Shown here: piece by piece, positions 28,772 to 38,177 of the stretch
Layout: each line of letters starts with the position of its first letter
Position numbering within the stretch: the stretch's first letter is position 1
From: Amycolatopsis sp. CA-128772
GTDB lineage: Bacteria > Actinomycetota > Actinomycetes > Mycobacteriales > Pseudonocardiaceae
Assembly: GCF_002904295.1 (NCBI RefSeq)
Contig: NZ_PPHG01000067.1
Location: forward strand, 1-64,000
Direction of reading: 5' to 3'
Length of the DNA: 64,000 bases
Notes under the pieces: model-generated
Told to the model about the DNA's origin: nothing
Database searches by the model: none
Seen by the model: the letters and a program-made list of their open reading frames with translations, nothing else
Translations under genes and position numbers: made by a program

Positions 28772-29821
28772 CTAGCGGACCGGGCGGGAGCCGCACGAGC
28801 CGCGGATCACCAGCTTCGTCGGCAGCTGCACCGGTTCCGGCACCTCCGCGCTCCCGATCATCCGCAGCAACGCGCCCGCCGCCGCGGTGCCGAAGCCCGG
28901 CTTGTCCTGGGCCACCGTCGTCAGGGCCGGGTCCACCAGGGACGCCACCTCGATGTCGTCGAACCCCACCACCGCCAGGTCGGCCGGCACCCGCAGCCCC
29001 GCCGCGCGGGCCGCCAGCAGGGCACCCACCGCCATCTCGTCGCTCGCCGCGAACACCGCCGTGGGCGGGTCCTTGCGGGCGAGCAGCCGCCGCATGCCGA
29101 CGAAGCCGCTCTCCCGGTAGAAGTCTCCCGTGATCACCAGGTCCTCGCGCACCGGCAGGCCCGCCTCGGCCAGGCCGCGCAGGTAGCCCTCGGTGCGGGC
29201 GGTCGCCGGGGCGTTGCCGCGCGGGCCGGTGATCGTCGCGATGCGGTGGTGGCCCAGGGCCGCCAGGTGCCGGACCGCCGCCGCCGCGCCGCCGGCGTTG
29301 TCCGACGTCACGTAGGTCGCCCGCGGGCCGGCCAGCGCCACGTCCACGGCGACGCACGGCAGCCCCGACTGGGCGAACGCCGTGAACGCGTCGGCGTCCG
29401 TCCCGCTGTCGATCAGCACCAGCCCGGCCAGGTGGTGGCGCCGGGTCATGCTCACGTAGGCGAGCGGGTCGGCCAGTGACACGCCGGGGTGGCGGTCGCG
29501 GGCGTCGTCGCTCGTCGCCAGCATCAGCAGGTGGTAGCCGTGCGAACTCAGCGCGGACTTGAGGCCCAGCAACAGGTCCTGCAGGAACGGGTGCCGCCAG
29601 CCGGGCCGCCGGTGGTCGGTGTCCCAGACCAGCCCGACCATCGCCGACTGCTGCCGCGACAGCGCGCGCGCCGACTCGTTCGGCGAGAAATCGAGGTCCC
29701 GCGCCACGCGTTCGACGCGTTCGCGCGTCGTCGCGCTGACCGTGGTCGGGCGGTTGAACACCCGCGACACGGTGGCGACGGAAACCCCGCAGAGCTGCGC
29801 GACCTCGCGAGCCGTGACCAT
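28772..29821 (-). CDS. LacI-family sugar regulator
   Basis: A 349-residue repressor with an N-terminal HTH (VTAREVAQLCGVSVATVSRVF, residues 2-22) and a hinge. The periplasmic-binding-protein-like ligand domain (about 60-349) carries the VFAASDEMAVGALLAA motif. It is divergent from the cebEFG-bglC genes and should control them, and itself, in response to cellobiose or a related sugar. Its HTH is not obviously that of streptomycete CebR, so I give no symbol. A perfect palindrome lies 16 bases upstream of its start. Confidence 0.88.
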   Translation of the reverse strand: MVTAREVAQLCGVSVATVSRVFNRPTTVSATTRERVERVARDLDFSPNESARALSRQQSAMVGLVWDTDHRRPGWRHPFLQDLLLGLKSALSSHGYHLLMLATSDDARDRHPGVSLADPLAYVSMTRRHHLAGLVLIDSGTDADAFTAFAQSGLPCVAVDVALAGPRATYVTSDNAGGAAAAVRHLAALGHHRIATITGPRGNAPATARTEGYLRGLAEAGLPVREDLVITGDFYRESGFVGMRRLLARKDPPTAVFAASDEMAVGALLAARAAGLRVPADLAVVGFDDIEVASLVDPALTTVAQDKPGFGTAAAGALLRMIGSAEVPEPVQLPTKLVIRGSCGSRPVR

Positions 29822-29836
29822 GGTGTTCTCCGTTCT

Positions 29837-29850
29837 TGTAACCGGTTACA
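29837..29850. promoter_or_regulatory. LacI-type operator next to the regulator gene
   Basis: TGTAACCGGTTACA is a perfect 14-base palindrome with the central CG typical of LacI-family operators. It is 16 bases upstream of the regulator start, so autoregulation is likely. Confidence 0.75.
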
Positions 29851-29922
29851 TCATTAGCACACCATCTCAGGCTGCGTAAACGCCGGAGTGGGTTATCATT
29901 TCGTTACTTGACGGATGGCTGC

Positions 29923-29936
29923 TGGGAGCGCTCTCA
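29923..29936. promoter_or_regulatory. CebR-box-like operator upstream of cebE
   Basis: TGGGAGCGCTCTCA matches 13 of 14 bases of the streptomycete CebR box TGGGAGCGCTCCCA, the operator for cellobiose and cellotriose utilisation. It is 46 bases before the cebE start and overlaps the probable promoter (TTGACG at 29908). Confidence 0.7.
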
Positions 29937-29982
29937 TGGGACCCGCGTTTTCCCGACCGGCCCGTAGAACAACGGAGATCTC

Positions 29983-31263
29983 ATGCGCCCGAAAACGAGA
30001 AACCGCCGGATCCGCCTGCTCGCCGGGGTGGGCGCCACCCTGGTCGCGCTCACCGCGCTGAGCGCCTGCGGGGACAGCGGTGCCGCCGGTGGCAAGGTCA
30101 AGCTGAGCCTCGGCCTGTTCGGCAACTTCGGCTACACCGACCTGATCAAGGAGTACCAGGCGGCGCACCCGGACATCGAGGTCACCGAGCGGACCGCCGC
30201 CTACTCCGACCACCACAAGAACCTCGCCGCGCACCTGGCCACCGGGGCCGGCGCCGCGGACGTCGAGGCCATCGACACCGGGTACGTCGCCCAGTTCAAG
30301 GCGACGCCGGACAAGTTCGTCGACCTGAACACCGTCGGCGGCGACCAGCTCAAGGACCGCTGGCTGGGCTGGAAGTGGGCGGCCTCGCTGGCCAAGGGCG
30401 GCCAGCAGATCGGCTACGGCACCGACGTCGGCGGCCTGGCCATCTGCTACCGCCGCGACATGTTCAAGACCGCCGGGCTGCCCGAGGACCGCGACGCGGT
30501 GTCCGCGCTCTGGCCGACGTGGCAGGCGTTCTTCGAGACCGGCAGGCGCTTCCAGGCGCAGGCGCCGAACGGCGTCAAGTTCATGGACGGCGGCCCGACC
30601 GTGCTCAACGCGATCGTCGGGCAGGCGCCGCAGGGCTACTACGACCAGAACGACAAGATCATCGTGGCCGACAACCCGGCGCTGCGCCAGGGCTGGGACC
30701 TCGTGGTCGACGCGGTCAAGGCGAACCTCAGCGCCGGCCTGCTCTACAGCACGCCGCAGTGGAACACCGGCTTCACCCAGGGGCAGTTCGCGACCGTCAC
30801 CTGCCCGGCGTGGATGATGACCAAGATCAAGGACCAGGCGCCGGACACCGCGGGCAAGTGGGACGTCGCGGCCGTGCCCGGTGGGGGCGGCAACTGGGGC
30901 GGTTCGTACCTGACCGTGCCGAAGCAGGGCAAGCACACCAAGGAAGCCGCCGACCTCGCCGCGTGGCTGACCGCGCCCGAGCAGCAGGCGAAGGTGTTCA
31001 CCAGCAAGGGCCTGCTGCCGTCGGCGCCGTCGCTCTATGCCGACCCGAAGATCACTTCCTACACCAATCCGTTCTTCACCAACGCGCCCGTCGGCAAGGT
31101 CTTCACGGATGCGGCGAAGAAGCTGAACCCGCAGTACCAGGGCCCGAAGGCCGGCGACGTGCAGACCGAGTTCGGCAACGCGATGCAGCGCGTCGAGCAG
31201 GGCAAGCAGGACGGCCCGGCGGCGTGGCAGCAGCTGGTCGGTGACGTCGCGAAGATCAAGTGA
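29983..31263 (+). CDS. cebE: Cellobiose-type ABC transporter substrate-binding lipoprotein
   Basis: A 426-residue lipoprotein: signal peptide with lipobox LSAC and acylated Cys29, then a family 1 solute-binding domain. The start of the mature part (LSLGLFGNFGYTDLIKEYQ) is very like CebE of Streptomyces, which binds cellobiose and cellotriose. GGAG lies 5 bases before the ATG. It is followed by two permeases and a beta-glucosidase. No ATPase is encoded; streptomycetes use a shared MsiK for such importers. Confidence 0.87.
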   Translation: MRPKTRNRRIRLLAGVGATLVALTALSACGDSGAAGGKVKLSLGLFGNFGYTDLIKEYQAAHPDIEVTERTAAYSDHHKNLAAHLATGAGAADVEAIDTGYVAQFKATPDKFVDLNTVGGDQLKDRWLGWKWAASLAKGGQQIGYGTDVGGLAICYRRDMFKTAGLPEDRDAVSALWPTWQAFFETGRRFQAQAPNGVKFMDGGPTVLNAIVGQAPQGYYDQNDKIIVADNPALRQGWDLVVDAVKANLSAGLLYSTPQWNTGFTQGQFATVTCPAWMMTKIKDQAPDTAGKWDVAAVPGGGGNWGGSYLTVPKQGKHTKEAADLAAWLTAPEQQAKVFTSKGLLPSAPSLYADPKITSYTNPFFTNAPVGKVFTDAAKKLNPQYQGPKAGDVQTEFGNAMQRVEQGKQDGPAAWQQLVGDVAKIK

Positions 31264-32183
31264 TGGCGCTGACCTTCGCCGAGCGGCGGCAGAAGTGGGA
31301 CGTCAAGCTGTCGCCGTTCGGTTTCATCAGCCCGTACTTCCTGATCTTCGGCGTCTTCGGGTTGTTCCCGCTGCTCTACACGGCGTTCGTGTCGCTGCAG
31401 CAGCGCAACCTCATCGACGCCGAGGGCGCGAAGTTCATCGGGTTCGGCAACTACGAGCAGCTGCTGTTCCACGACCCGTACTTCTGGAACTCGATGGGGA
31501 ACACGGTCAGCCTGTGGCTGCTGACCACGGTCCCGCAGATCCTGTTCGCGCTCGGCATCGCGCACCTGCTCAACCGGCGGCTGCGCGGGCGGATGTTCTT
31601 CCGGATGGGGATGATCCTGCCCAACATCACCTCGGTGGCGGCGGTGACGATCATCTTCGCGCAGCTGTTCGGCCGGGACTTCGGGCTGGTCAACTGGGTG
31701 CTGAGCTGGTTCGGCGCCGGCCAGGTCGACTGGCAGGCCGGCACGGCCAGCTCGCACACCGCCATCGCGGCGATGGTGGTGTGGCGCTGGACCGGCTACC
31801 ACGCCCTGATCTTCCTGGCGTCGATGCAGGCGATCCCGTCGACCATGTACGAGGCCGCCACCCTCGACGGCGCCAAGGGCTGGCAGCAGTTCTGGCGGAT
31901 CACCGTGCCGCTGCTGCGGCCGCAGATCATCTTCTCCACGGTGATCGCGACGACCGGGAACATGCGGCTGCTCGCCGAGCCGCTCCTGTTCAACCCCGGC
32001 ACCGCGGCCGCCACCGGCGGCTCCGACCGGCAGTTCCAGACCGCCGCGCTCTACCTCTACGAACAGGGCTTCACCAAGTACGACTTCGGCTACAGCTCGG
32101 CGATCGCGCTGATCCTGGCCGTGGCCACGATGCTCGTCGCGGGCCTGTCGTACCTGGTGACCCGGCGGATCCAAACGGACTGA
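31263..32183 (+). CDS. cebF: Sugar ABC transporter permease (CebF type)
   Basis: A 306-residue MalF-type permease with six predicted membrane helices and the EAA loop EAATLDGAKGWQQFWRITVP, which docks the ATPase. The ATG shares one base with the cebE stop (TGATG), so translation is coupled. With CebG it forms the channel for the oligosaccharide delivered by CebE. Confidence 0.9.
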   Translation: MALTFAERRQKWDVKLSPFGFISPYFLIFGVFGLFPLLYTAFVSLQQRNLIDAEGAKFIGFGNYEQLLFHDPYFWNSMGNTVSLWLLTTVPQILFALGIAHLLNRRLRGRMFFRMGMILPNITSVAAVTIIFAQLFGRDFGLVNWVLSWFGAGQVDWQAGTASSHTAIAAMVVWRWTGYHALIFLASMQAIPSTMYEAATLDGAKGWQQFWRITVPLLRPQIIFSTVIATTGNMRLLAEPLLFNPGTAAATGGSDRQFQTAALYLYEQGFTKYDFGYSSAIALILAVATMLVAGLSYLVTRRIQTD

Positions 32184-32191
32184 GGAGCGAC

Positions 32192-33079
32192 ATGACTTCC
32201 GTGCTGACCCCGGCCGCGCCCGCGCCGCCGGCCGCCTCGCCCGGACGGCTCCGGCGGATCTCCCGGCGGGTCGCGAGCCCGTGGACCTACGCCGCGCTCA
32301 TCGCGATCCTGGCCGGCTCGGCGTTCCCGGTGTACTGGTCGTTCGTCGTCTCCTCGCAGACGACGGAGGCGGTCGGGAAGGTGCCGCCGGTGCTCGTGCC
32401 GGGCGGGCACCTGTTCGAGAACATCGCCCGCGTCTTCGACGAGACGGACTTCGCGCTGGCGCTGGGCAACTCGCTGATCGTCGCGGGCACGATCACCGTC
32501 TCGGTGGTGCTGTTCTCGACGCTGGCCGGGTTCGCCTTCGCCAAGATGCGCTTCCGCGGGCGGACCGCGCTTTTGCTCGTCGTGGTCGCCACCCAGGCGA
32601 TCCCGACCGAGCTGGGTGTCGTCCCGCTGTACATGATGATGGCCGACTTCGGGTGGGCCGGGCAGCTGCAGGCGGTGATCGTGCCCGGCCTGGTCACCGC
32701 GTTCGGCGTGTTCTTCATGCGCCAGTACTTCGAGCGGGCGCTGCCGCTGGAGCTGCTGGAAGCCGGGCGGATGGACGGCTGCGGCTCGCTGAGGCTGTTC
32801 TGGCACGTGGCCTTGCCGGCCGCCCGCCCGGCCGCCGCGGTGCTCGGGTTGTTCACGTTCATGCAGGCGTGGAACGACTTCTTCTGGCCGCTGGTGGTGC
32901 TCGTGCCGGAGAACCCGACCGTCCAGACCGCACTGTCCACACTGGCCAGTGGCTACACCACCGACTACACGCTCGTGCTCACCGCCGCCACCATCGGCAC
33001 CGTCCCCGTCCTGATCGTGTTCCTGCTGTTCGGCCGCCAGATCGTCGGCGGCATCATGCAGGGCGCGCTCAAGGGCTGA
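32192..33079 (+). CDS. cebG: Sugar ABC transporter permease (CebG type)
   Basis: A 295-residue MalG-type permease with an Ala/Pro-rich cytoplasmic N-terminus, six predicted helices and the EAA-like loop EAGRMDGCGSLRLFWHVALP. GAGGAG lies four bases before the ATG, 8 bases after cebF. Confidence 0.9.
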   Translation: MTSVLTPAAPAPPAASPGRLRRISRRVASPWTYAALIAILAGSAFPVYWSFVVSSQTTEAVGKVPPVLVPGGHLFENIARVFDETDFALALGNSLIVAGTITVSVVLFSTLAGFAFAKMRFRGRTALLLVVVATQAIPTELGVVPLYMMMADFGWAGQLQAVIVPGLVTAFGVFFMRQYFERALPLELLEAGRMDGCGSLRLFWHVALPAARPAAAVLGLFTFMQAWNDFFWPLVVLVPENPTVQTALSTLASGYTTDYTLVLTAATIGTVPVLIVFLLFGRQIVGGIMQGALKG

Positions 33080-33096
33080 TTCCCCGGGAGCAGACA

Positions 33097-34515
33097 GTGA
33101 CCAGCAGTGACAACCGGGGCTTCGCCCCGGGCCGGGGGCCTCGCCACCCGGACCCCCGAAAAGCCGGCTTCCCGCCCGGTTTCCGCTGGGGCGTCGCGAC
33201 TTCGGCGTTCCAGATCGAGGGCGCCACCACCGCGGACGGCCGCGGACCGTCCATCTGGGACACCTTCGCCGCGGTGCCCGGCGCGGTGGCGGGCGGCGAC
33301 ACCGGCGAACCGGCGGCCGACCACTACCACCGCTGGCCGCAGGACCTGGCCCTGCTGACGGACCTGGGCGTCGACTCCTACCGGTTTTCGGTGTCCTGGC
33401 CGCGGATCCAGCCGGACGGGCGCCGCGCCGAGCGCCGCGGCCTCGACTTCTACCGGCGGCTCGCGGAAGGGTTGCGGGAGAGGGGGATCGAGCCGTTCCT
33501 GACGCTCTACCACTGGGACCTGCCCCAGGCCCTGGAAGACGAGGGCGGCTGGCGGAACCGCGACACGGCGTCGCGGTTCGCCGACTACGCGGCCCTGGTG
33601 CACGCGGAGCTGGGCGACCTGGTCGAGCACTGGACGACGCTGAACGAGCCGTACCCGTGCGCGGTCGCGGGCTACGGCGAAGGCCGCCACGCGCCGGGGG
33701 CACGGGAGGGCGACGGCGCGCTGGCGGCCGCCCACCACCTGCTGCTCGGCCACGGCCTGGCGGTGCGCGCGATGCGGGCGCTGGCCCTGCCCCACCACCA
33801 GTTCGGCATCGTGCTGAACCAGTCGCCGGCGGTGCCGGTCTCGGATTCGGCGGCGGACACGGCCGCAGCGGCCCGCCAGGACACGCTGCTGCGCCGCCAG
33901 TTCACCGATCCCCTGTTCGGCGGCCGCTACGCCCCGGGACTGGCGGCGATGTTCAGCGGGGTCTCGGACTTCTCGTTCCGCCACGACGACGACCTCGAGA
34001 CGATCGCCGCGCCCCTGGACTACCTGGGCGTCAACTACTACTACCGCCTGCACGTCGCGGACGCCCCGCACCGCGAGCCGGACCCGGCCCTGCGCACGGT
34101 GGCCGACATCGGGGTGGACACCACGCGCCTGCCGGACGTCCCGCGGACGGGCATGGGCTGGCCGGTGGAGCCGGAGGGCCTCACCGAAGCCCTGGTCGGC
34201 CTGCACAACCGCTACCCCGGCCTGCCGCCGGTGTACGTCACGGAGAATGGCTGCGTGTACGCCGACCGCAGCGATTTCGCGGACTACGAGCGCATCACGT
34301 TCCTGAACGAGCACATCGAGGCGGCCCGCACGGCCGCGGCGGCCGGGGTGGACCTGCGCGGCTACTTCTGCTGGTCACTGCTGGACAACTTCGAGTGGGC
34401 GCACGGGTACAAGCACCGGTTCGGGCTCGTCCACGTGGACTACGAGACGCAAGAGCGCACACCGAGGTCGAGTTACCGCTGGTACCGCGACTTCATCGCG
34501 GCCCAGCGGGGCTGA
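33097..34515 (+). CDS. bglC: GH1 beta-glucosidase
   Basis: A 472-residue glycoside hydrolase family 1 enzyme. The acid/base is Glu184 in TLNEP and the nucleophile Glu383 in VTENG. There is no signal peptide, so it hydrolyses imported cellobiose inside the cell. The GTG start is set by GGGAG six bases upstream. Residues 7-22 (NRGFAPGRGPRHPDP and flanks) are encoded by a 47-base mobile palindrome and precede the normal family start FPPGFRWGVATS. It is the last gene of the ceb operon. Confidence 0.92.
   Translation: MTSSDNRGFAPGRGPRHPDPRKAGFPPGFRWGVATSAFQIEGATTADGRGPSIWDTFAAVPGAVAGGDTGEPAADHYHRWPQDLALLTDLGVDSYRFSVSWPRIQPDGRRAERRGLDFYRRLAEGLRERGIEPFLTLYHWDLPQALEDEGGWRNRDTASRFADYAALVHAELGDLVEHWTTLNEPYPCAVAGYGEGRHAPGAREGDGALAAAHHLLLGHGLAVRAMRALALPHHQFGIVLNQSPAVPVSDSAADTAAAARQDTLLRRQFTDPLFGGRYAPGLAAMFSGVSDFSFRHDDDLETIAAPLDYLGVNYYYRLHVADAPHREPDPALRTVADIGVDTTRLPDVPRTGMGWPVEPEGLTEALVGLHNRYPGLPPVYVTENGCVYADRSDFADYERITFLNEHIEAARTAAAAGVDLRGYFCWSLLDNFEWAHGYKHRFGLVHVDYETQERTPRSSYRWYRDFIAAQRG
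33116..33162 (+). repeat. 47-base double-palindrome element inside bglC
   Basis: The element has a GGGGCTTCGCCCC hairpin, then GGGGGCCTCGCCACCCGG, ending CCCCCGAAAA. It matches the copy at 60501-60547 at about 42 of 47 bases and the reverse-strand copy at 39419-39466. Here it is translated as the N-terminus of the beta-glucosidase. Confidence 0.85.
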
Positions 34516-34535
34516 AGGCGCCACGCGCACGCCGG

Positions 34536-34554
34536 GCACCACGAGCAGTGGTGC
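34536..34554. terminator. Hairpin between bglC and fadD15
   Basis: GCACCAC and GTGGTGC pair (7 bp, 5-base loop) midway between two convergent genes. It could end transcription from both sides. There is no U-tract. Confidence 0.45.
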
Positions 34555-34570
34555 GACGACCGCCACCGAC

Positions 34571-36367
34571 CTACTTCTTGTACAGCCCTTCGATGTCGGT
34601 GGCGTAGTTCTTCGAGACCACGTTGCGCTTCAGCTTCAAGCTCGGCGTGATCTCGCCACCGGCTTCGGTGAAGTCGTTCGCCAGCACGGTGAACTTCTTG
34701 ATCGCCTCGGCCTTGGACACCGACTTGTTCGCCTCGTCCACCGCGGCCTGGATCTCCGCCAGGAGGTCCGGGTCCGCGGCCAAGTCCGCCACCGTCGCCG
34801 AAGAAGGCTTGCCGTGCTGGGTCTTCCAGGACGGGAAGTACTCCTCGTCCACCGTCACCAGTGCCGCGATGAACGGGCGCTGGTCGCCCACCACCATCGC
34901 CTGGCTGATCAGCGGGGACGCCTTGATCGTGTCCTCGAGGCCGGACGGGGCGACGTTCTTGCCGCCCGCCGTCACGATGATCTCCTTCTTGCGGCCGGTG
35001 ATCTTCAGGAACCCGTCGGTGTCCAGCTCGCCCAGGTCGCCGGTGTGGAACCAGCCGTCGGTGAGCGCTTCCTTCGTCGCCTGCGGGTTGTTGTAGTACG
35101 CCCGGAACACGACGTCGCCCTTGAGCAGCACTTCGCCGTCCTCGGCGATGCGGACCGACGTGCCGTTGACCGGCTTGCCGACCGTGCCGACGCGGAACGC
35201 CGTCTGGGTGTTGACGTTCGCCGCCGCGGACGTCTCGGTCAGGCCGTAACCCTCGAACACCGGGACGCCGATGCCGCGGAAGAAGTGCGCCAGCCGCGCA
35301 CCCAACGGCGCGCCGCCGGACACCGCCGCGACGCAGCGGCCGCCGAGGGCCGCGCGCAGCTTGCCGTAGACCAGCTTGTCGAACACGAGGTGCTTCAGCT
35401 TCAGCGCGAACCCGGCGCCGCCGTGGTCCTGCGCCTGGCTGTACTCGACCGCGACCGCCTCGGCGGCGTCGAAGATCTTGCCCTTGCCGTCGCCGTGGGC
35501 CTTCTGCTTCGCCGAGTTGTAGACCTTCTCGAACACGCGTGGCACGGCGACGACGAACGTCGGCCGGAACGTGCCCAGGTCGGCGACCAGGTTCTTGACG
35601 TCGGGGGTGTGCCCGAGGGTGACGCGGGCGGTGAGCGCGGTCACGGCGATCGCGCGGGCCAGCACGTGCGCCAGCGGCAGGAAGCACAGCAGCGAGTTGC
35701 CCTGTTCCATCAGCTGCGGGAACGCCTCGATGTCGGCGCGGATCTCGGCCAGCAGGTTGCGGTGGGTCAGCTCGACGCCCTTGGGGCGGCCGGTGGTGCC
35801 CGAGGTGTAGACGATGGTGGCGAGCTCGTCCGCGGACACCTCGCGGCGCCGGTCGTGCAGCTCGTCGTCCGACAGCGAAGCGCCCAGCGCGGAGAGTTCC
35901 TCGACGGCGGGGGAGTCGCCCTCGATCTGCCAGGTGGTGGCCAGGTCGGTGAGCCGGTCCCGGATCTCCTCGACCGCCGCCGCGTGGCCGTTCGTCTCGA
36001 CGAACACGCCCTTCGCAGCCGAGTCGGAGAGGATCCAGTACACCTGTTCGGGGGAGGACGTGTCGTAGATCGGGACGGTGACCGCGCCGGCCGCCCAGAT
36101 CGCGAAGTCGATCAGCGTCCACTCGTAGCGCGTCTTCGACATGATCGCGACGCGGTCGCCGCGGCCGATCCCGGCCTTGGCCATGCCCTTCGCCACGGCC
36201 AGCACCTCGGCCGCGAACTCCTTGGCGGTCACGTCCAGCCAGCTGCCCTCGACCTGGCGGCGGAAGCTCACCACGTCGGAGAACCGCTCGGCGTTCGCCC
36301 AGACGACATCGGACATGTTCTCGTCGTCGGCCACCGGCTTGCCGGCGGGAGCGCTGTATTCGCGCAC
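34571..36367 (-). CDS. fadD15: Long-chain fatty acyl-CoA synthetase FadD15
   Basis: A 598-residue AMP-forming ligase that activates long-chain fatty acids. The P-loop-like AMP motif is YTSGTTGRPKG, followed by YGLTETS and the hinge region GWFHTGDLGELD, then GRKKEIIVTAGGKN. The start gives VREYSAPAG, like Mtb FadD15. I chose GTG 36367, with GGAGG five bases upstream, over a TTG six codons earlier. It opens a block of genes kept together in mycobacteria and streptomycetes. Confidence 0.93.
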   Translation of the reverse strand: MREYSAPAGKPVADDENMSDVVWANAERFSDVVSFRRQVEGSWLDVTAKEFAAEVLAVAKGMAKAGIGRGDRVAIMSKTRYEWTLIDFAIWAAGAVTVPIYDTSSPEQVYWILSDSAAKGVFVETNGHAAAVEEIRDRLTDLATTWQIEGDSPAVEELSALGASLSDDELHDRRREVSADELATIVYTSGTTGRPKGVELTHRNLLAEIRADIEAFPQLMEQGNSLLCFLPLAHVLARAIAVTALTARVTLGHTPDVKNLVADLGTFRPTFVVAVPRVFEKVYNSAKQKAHGDGKGKIFDAAEAVAVEYSQAQDHGGAGFALKLKHLVFDKLVYGKLRAALGGRCVAAVSGGAPLGARLAHFFRGIGVPVFEGYGLTETSAAANVNTQTAFRVGTVGKPVNGTSVRIAEDGEVLLKGDVVFRAYYNNPQATKEALTDGWFHTGDLGELDTDGFLKITGRKKEIIVTAGGKNVAPSGLEDTIKASPLISQAMVVGDQRPFIAALVTVDEEYFPSWKTQHGKPSSATVADLAADPDLLAEIQAAVDEANKSVSKAEAIKKFTVLANDFTEAGGEITPSLKLKRNVVSKNYATDIEGLYKK

Positions 36368-36494
36368 GTGGACCTCCGTGTTCAACGCGTGCGGCAGGCG
36401 ACACCGCTGTTACCCGCCAGTCAACTTAGCGTGGTGAGCACCTTAAGACCATGCTGATCGCCGTCGCGCGGCGAGGCCGTGACATTCTTCGCAC

Positions 36495-36905
36495 GTGACC
36501 GCGCCACCCTCCCTCGACATCGTCGACGAGACCTTCCTCGCCGTGCCACCGGCCACCGTGGCCGCGGTCTTCGCCGAGCCGGCGTCCTGGCGGCGCTACT
36601 GGCCCGACCTGGTCCTCGAGGTCTACACCGACCGGGGCGACAAGGGCCTGCGCTGGACCGTGCGGGGCGCGCTCGTCGGTACGATGGAGGTCTGGCTCGA
36701 GCCGGTGCTCGACGGCACCCTGCTGCACTACTTCCTGCGGGCGACGCCTGCCGATGCGGCCGGGACGCCGCGTGCGCTGGGTCCGCGCGAACTGCGCCGG
36801 GAGTTCGACCGGCGGGCCCGCGCGGCGAAGGCGATCGCGCTCGGGCTGAAGGAGATCCTGGAGGACGGGCGCGAGCCCGGGGTTCCTCCGCGCGGCGAGG
36901 GCTAA
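36495..36905 (+). CDS. SRPBCC-fold protein
   Basis: A 136-residue protein with the START/SRPBCC pattern: FLAVPPATVAAVFAEPASWRRYWPDLVLEV near the start, then alternating strands and a C-terminal helix. The family binds hydrophobic ligands. The equivalent Mtb gene beside fadD15 is Rv2186c. The GTG start is likely but has no strong ribosome site. It is 11 bases before the phosphoesterase gene. Confidence 0.75.
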   Translation: MTAPPSLDIVDETFLAVPPATVAAVFAEPASWRRYWPDLVLEVYTDRGDKGLRWTVRGALVGTMEVWLEPVLDGTLLHYFLRATPADAAGTPRALGPRELRREFDRRARAAKAIALGLKEILEDGREPGVPPRGEG

Positions 36906-36916
36906 GGGGACCAGGG

Positions 36917-37711
36917 GTGCGAGTTCACGTCGTCTCGGACGTGCACGGCAACGCCGACGCGTTGAAGCGGGCGGGCGACGGGGCGGACGCCCTGGTCGTG
37001 CTCGGCGACCTGATCGACTTCGTCGACTACCGCGACCACGAGAAGGGCATCATGGGCGCCCTGTTCGGCGCGGACAAGGTGGGCGAGTTCGCCCGCCTGC
37101 GCCGCGAGGGCACCCGTGACGAAACCGTTGCCTACTCGCGCACGCTCTGGGCGGGCCTCGAAGACCCGGCCGGCGCGGTCGACGAGGCCGTCCGCGCCCA
37201 GTACGCCACCCTCTTCGCGGCGATGACCGCGCCGACCTACGCCACCCCCGGCAACGTCGACACCCCGGACCTGTGGCCCGAGTTCGCCGGCGAGGGCATC
37301 CGGGTGCTGGACGGCGAGGTGGCCGAGATCGGCGGCCTGCGGTTCGGGTTCGTCGGCGGCGCGCTGCTGCCCGACGGCGTCGTCCCGCGCCGCCGCAAGG
37401 GCGCCGCCTGGCGCCCCTACCTGCGGGATCGCGAGGACTACGACCGGAGCGTGGCCGCACTGACCGACGTCGACGTCCTCTGCACGCACGGCCCGCCGGC
37501 CCTGCCCGAGCTGGTCTACGACGTCGTGGCGCGGCGCAGCGAGATCGGTTCGGCGGCGTTGCTGGAGCTGATCCGGGTGCAGCGGCCGCGCTGGTCGGTG
37601 TTCGGGCACGTGCACCAGCCGCTGGCGCCGCGCGCCCGGGTCGGCCTGACCGAGTGCCGTAACGTGGGTCACTTCAAGGAGACCGGGCAGCCGTACGTGC
37701 TGCGCTGGTGA
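36917..37711 (+). CDS. Calcineurin-like metallophosphoesterase
   Basis: A 264-residue metallophosphatase with the ligand motifs SDVHGN (DxH, residues 7-12), GDLIDF (GD), GNVD (GN in PGNVDTPD), THGPP and GHVHQP (GHxH). All metal ligands are present. The substrate is unknown. A metallophosphoesterase stands at this position in streptomycetes too. The GTG start follows an AAGGGG site. Confidence 0.87.
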   Translation: MRVHVVSDVHGNADALKRAGDGADALVVLGDLIDFVDYRDHEKGIMGALFGADKVGEFARLRREGTRDETVAYSRTLWAGLEDPAGAVDEAVRAQYATLFAAMTAPTYATPGNVDTPDLWPEFAGEGIRVLDGEVAEIGGLRFGFVGGALLPDGVVPRRRKGAAWRPYLRDREDYDRSVAALTDVDVLCTHGPPALPELVYDVVARRSEIGSAALLELIRVQRPRWSVFGHVHQPLAPRARVGLTECRNVGHFKETGQPYVLRW

Positions 37712-37738
37712 CCAACCGCGGCGGCTACGCTTCGACCC

Positions 37739-38176
37739 ATGGCCGAGCAGTCCACACAGTCCATCGAGGTCGACGCCGAGCCCAGCCGGGTGATGGCCGT
37801 GATCGCCGACTTCCCCGCCTATCCGGAATGGGCCAAGGCCGTCCGGGAGACCGAGGTCCTCGACACCGACGCCGGCGGGCGGGCCAAGCAGGTCAAGCTC
37901 ACCCTCGACGCGGGCCCGATCAAGGACGTCTACACCCTCGAATACGACTGGGACGAAGACGGCCTCGGCGTCAGCTGGCACCTGGTCAAGGGCCAGATGC
38001 AGAAGGCGCAGAACGGCCGCTACGCGCTGGCCGACCTGGGCGGCGGCCGGACGCGGGTCACCTACACGCTCTCGGTCGAGCTGGCGCTGCCGATGATCGG
38101 CCTGCTGCGCCGCAAGGCCGAGAAGATGGTCATGGACACCGCGCTGAAGGAGCTCAAGAAGCGGGCTGAGGGGTAG
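37739..38176 (+). CDS. SRPBCC/cyclase-family protein (TB16.3-like)
   Basis: A 145-residue SRPBCC protein beginning MAEQSTQSIEVDAEPSRVMAV, close to Mtb Rv2185c (TB16.3). Such proteins form a hydrophobic pocket; the function is unknown. It ends 1 base before the ATPase gene, so the two are in an operon. Confidence 0.85.
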   Translation: MAEQSTQSIEVDAEPSRVMAVIADFPAYPEWAKAVRETEVLDTDAGGRAKQVKLTLDAGPIKDVYTLEYDWDEDGLGVSWHLVKGQMQKAQNGRYALADLGGGRTRVTYTLSVELALPMIGLLRRKAEKMVMDTALKELKKRAEG

Positions 38177-38177
38177 C

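Noticed and set aside
36365..36385. TTG at 36385 as start of fadD15
   Set aside because: The GTG at 36367 has a GGAGG site at the right distance and gives the family N-terminus.
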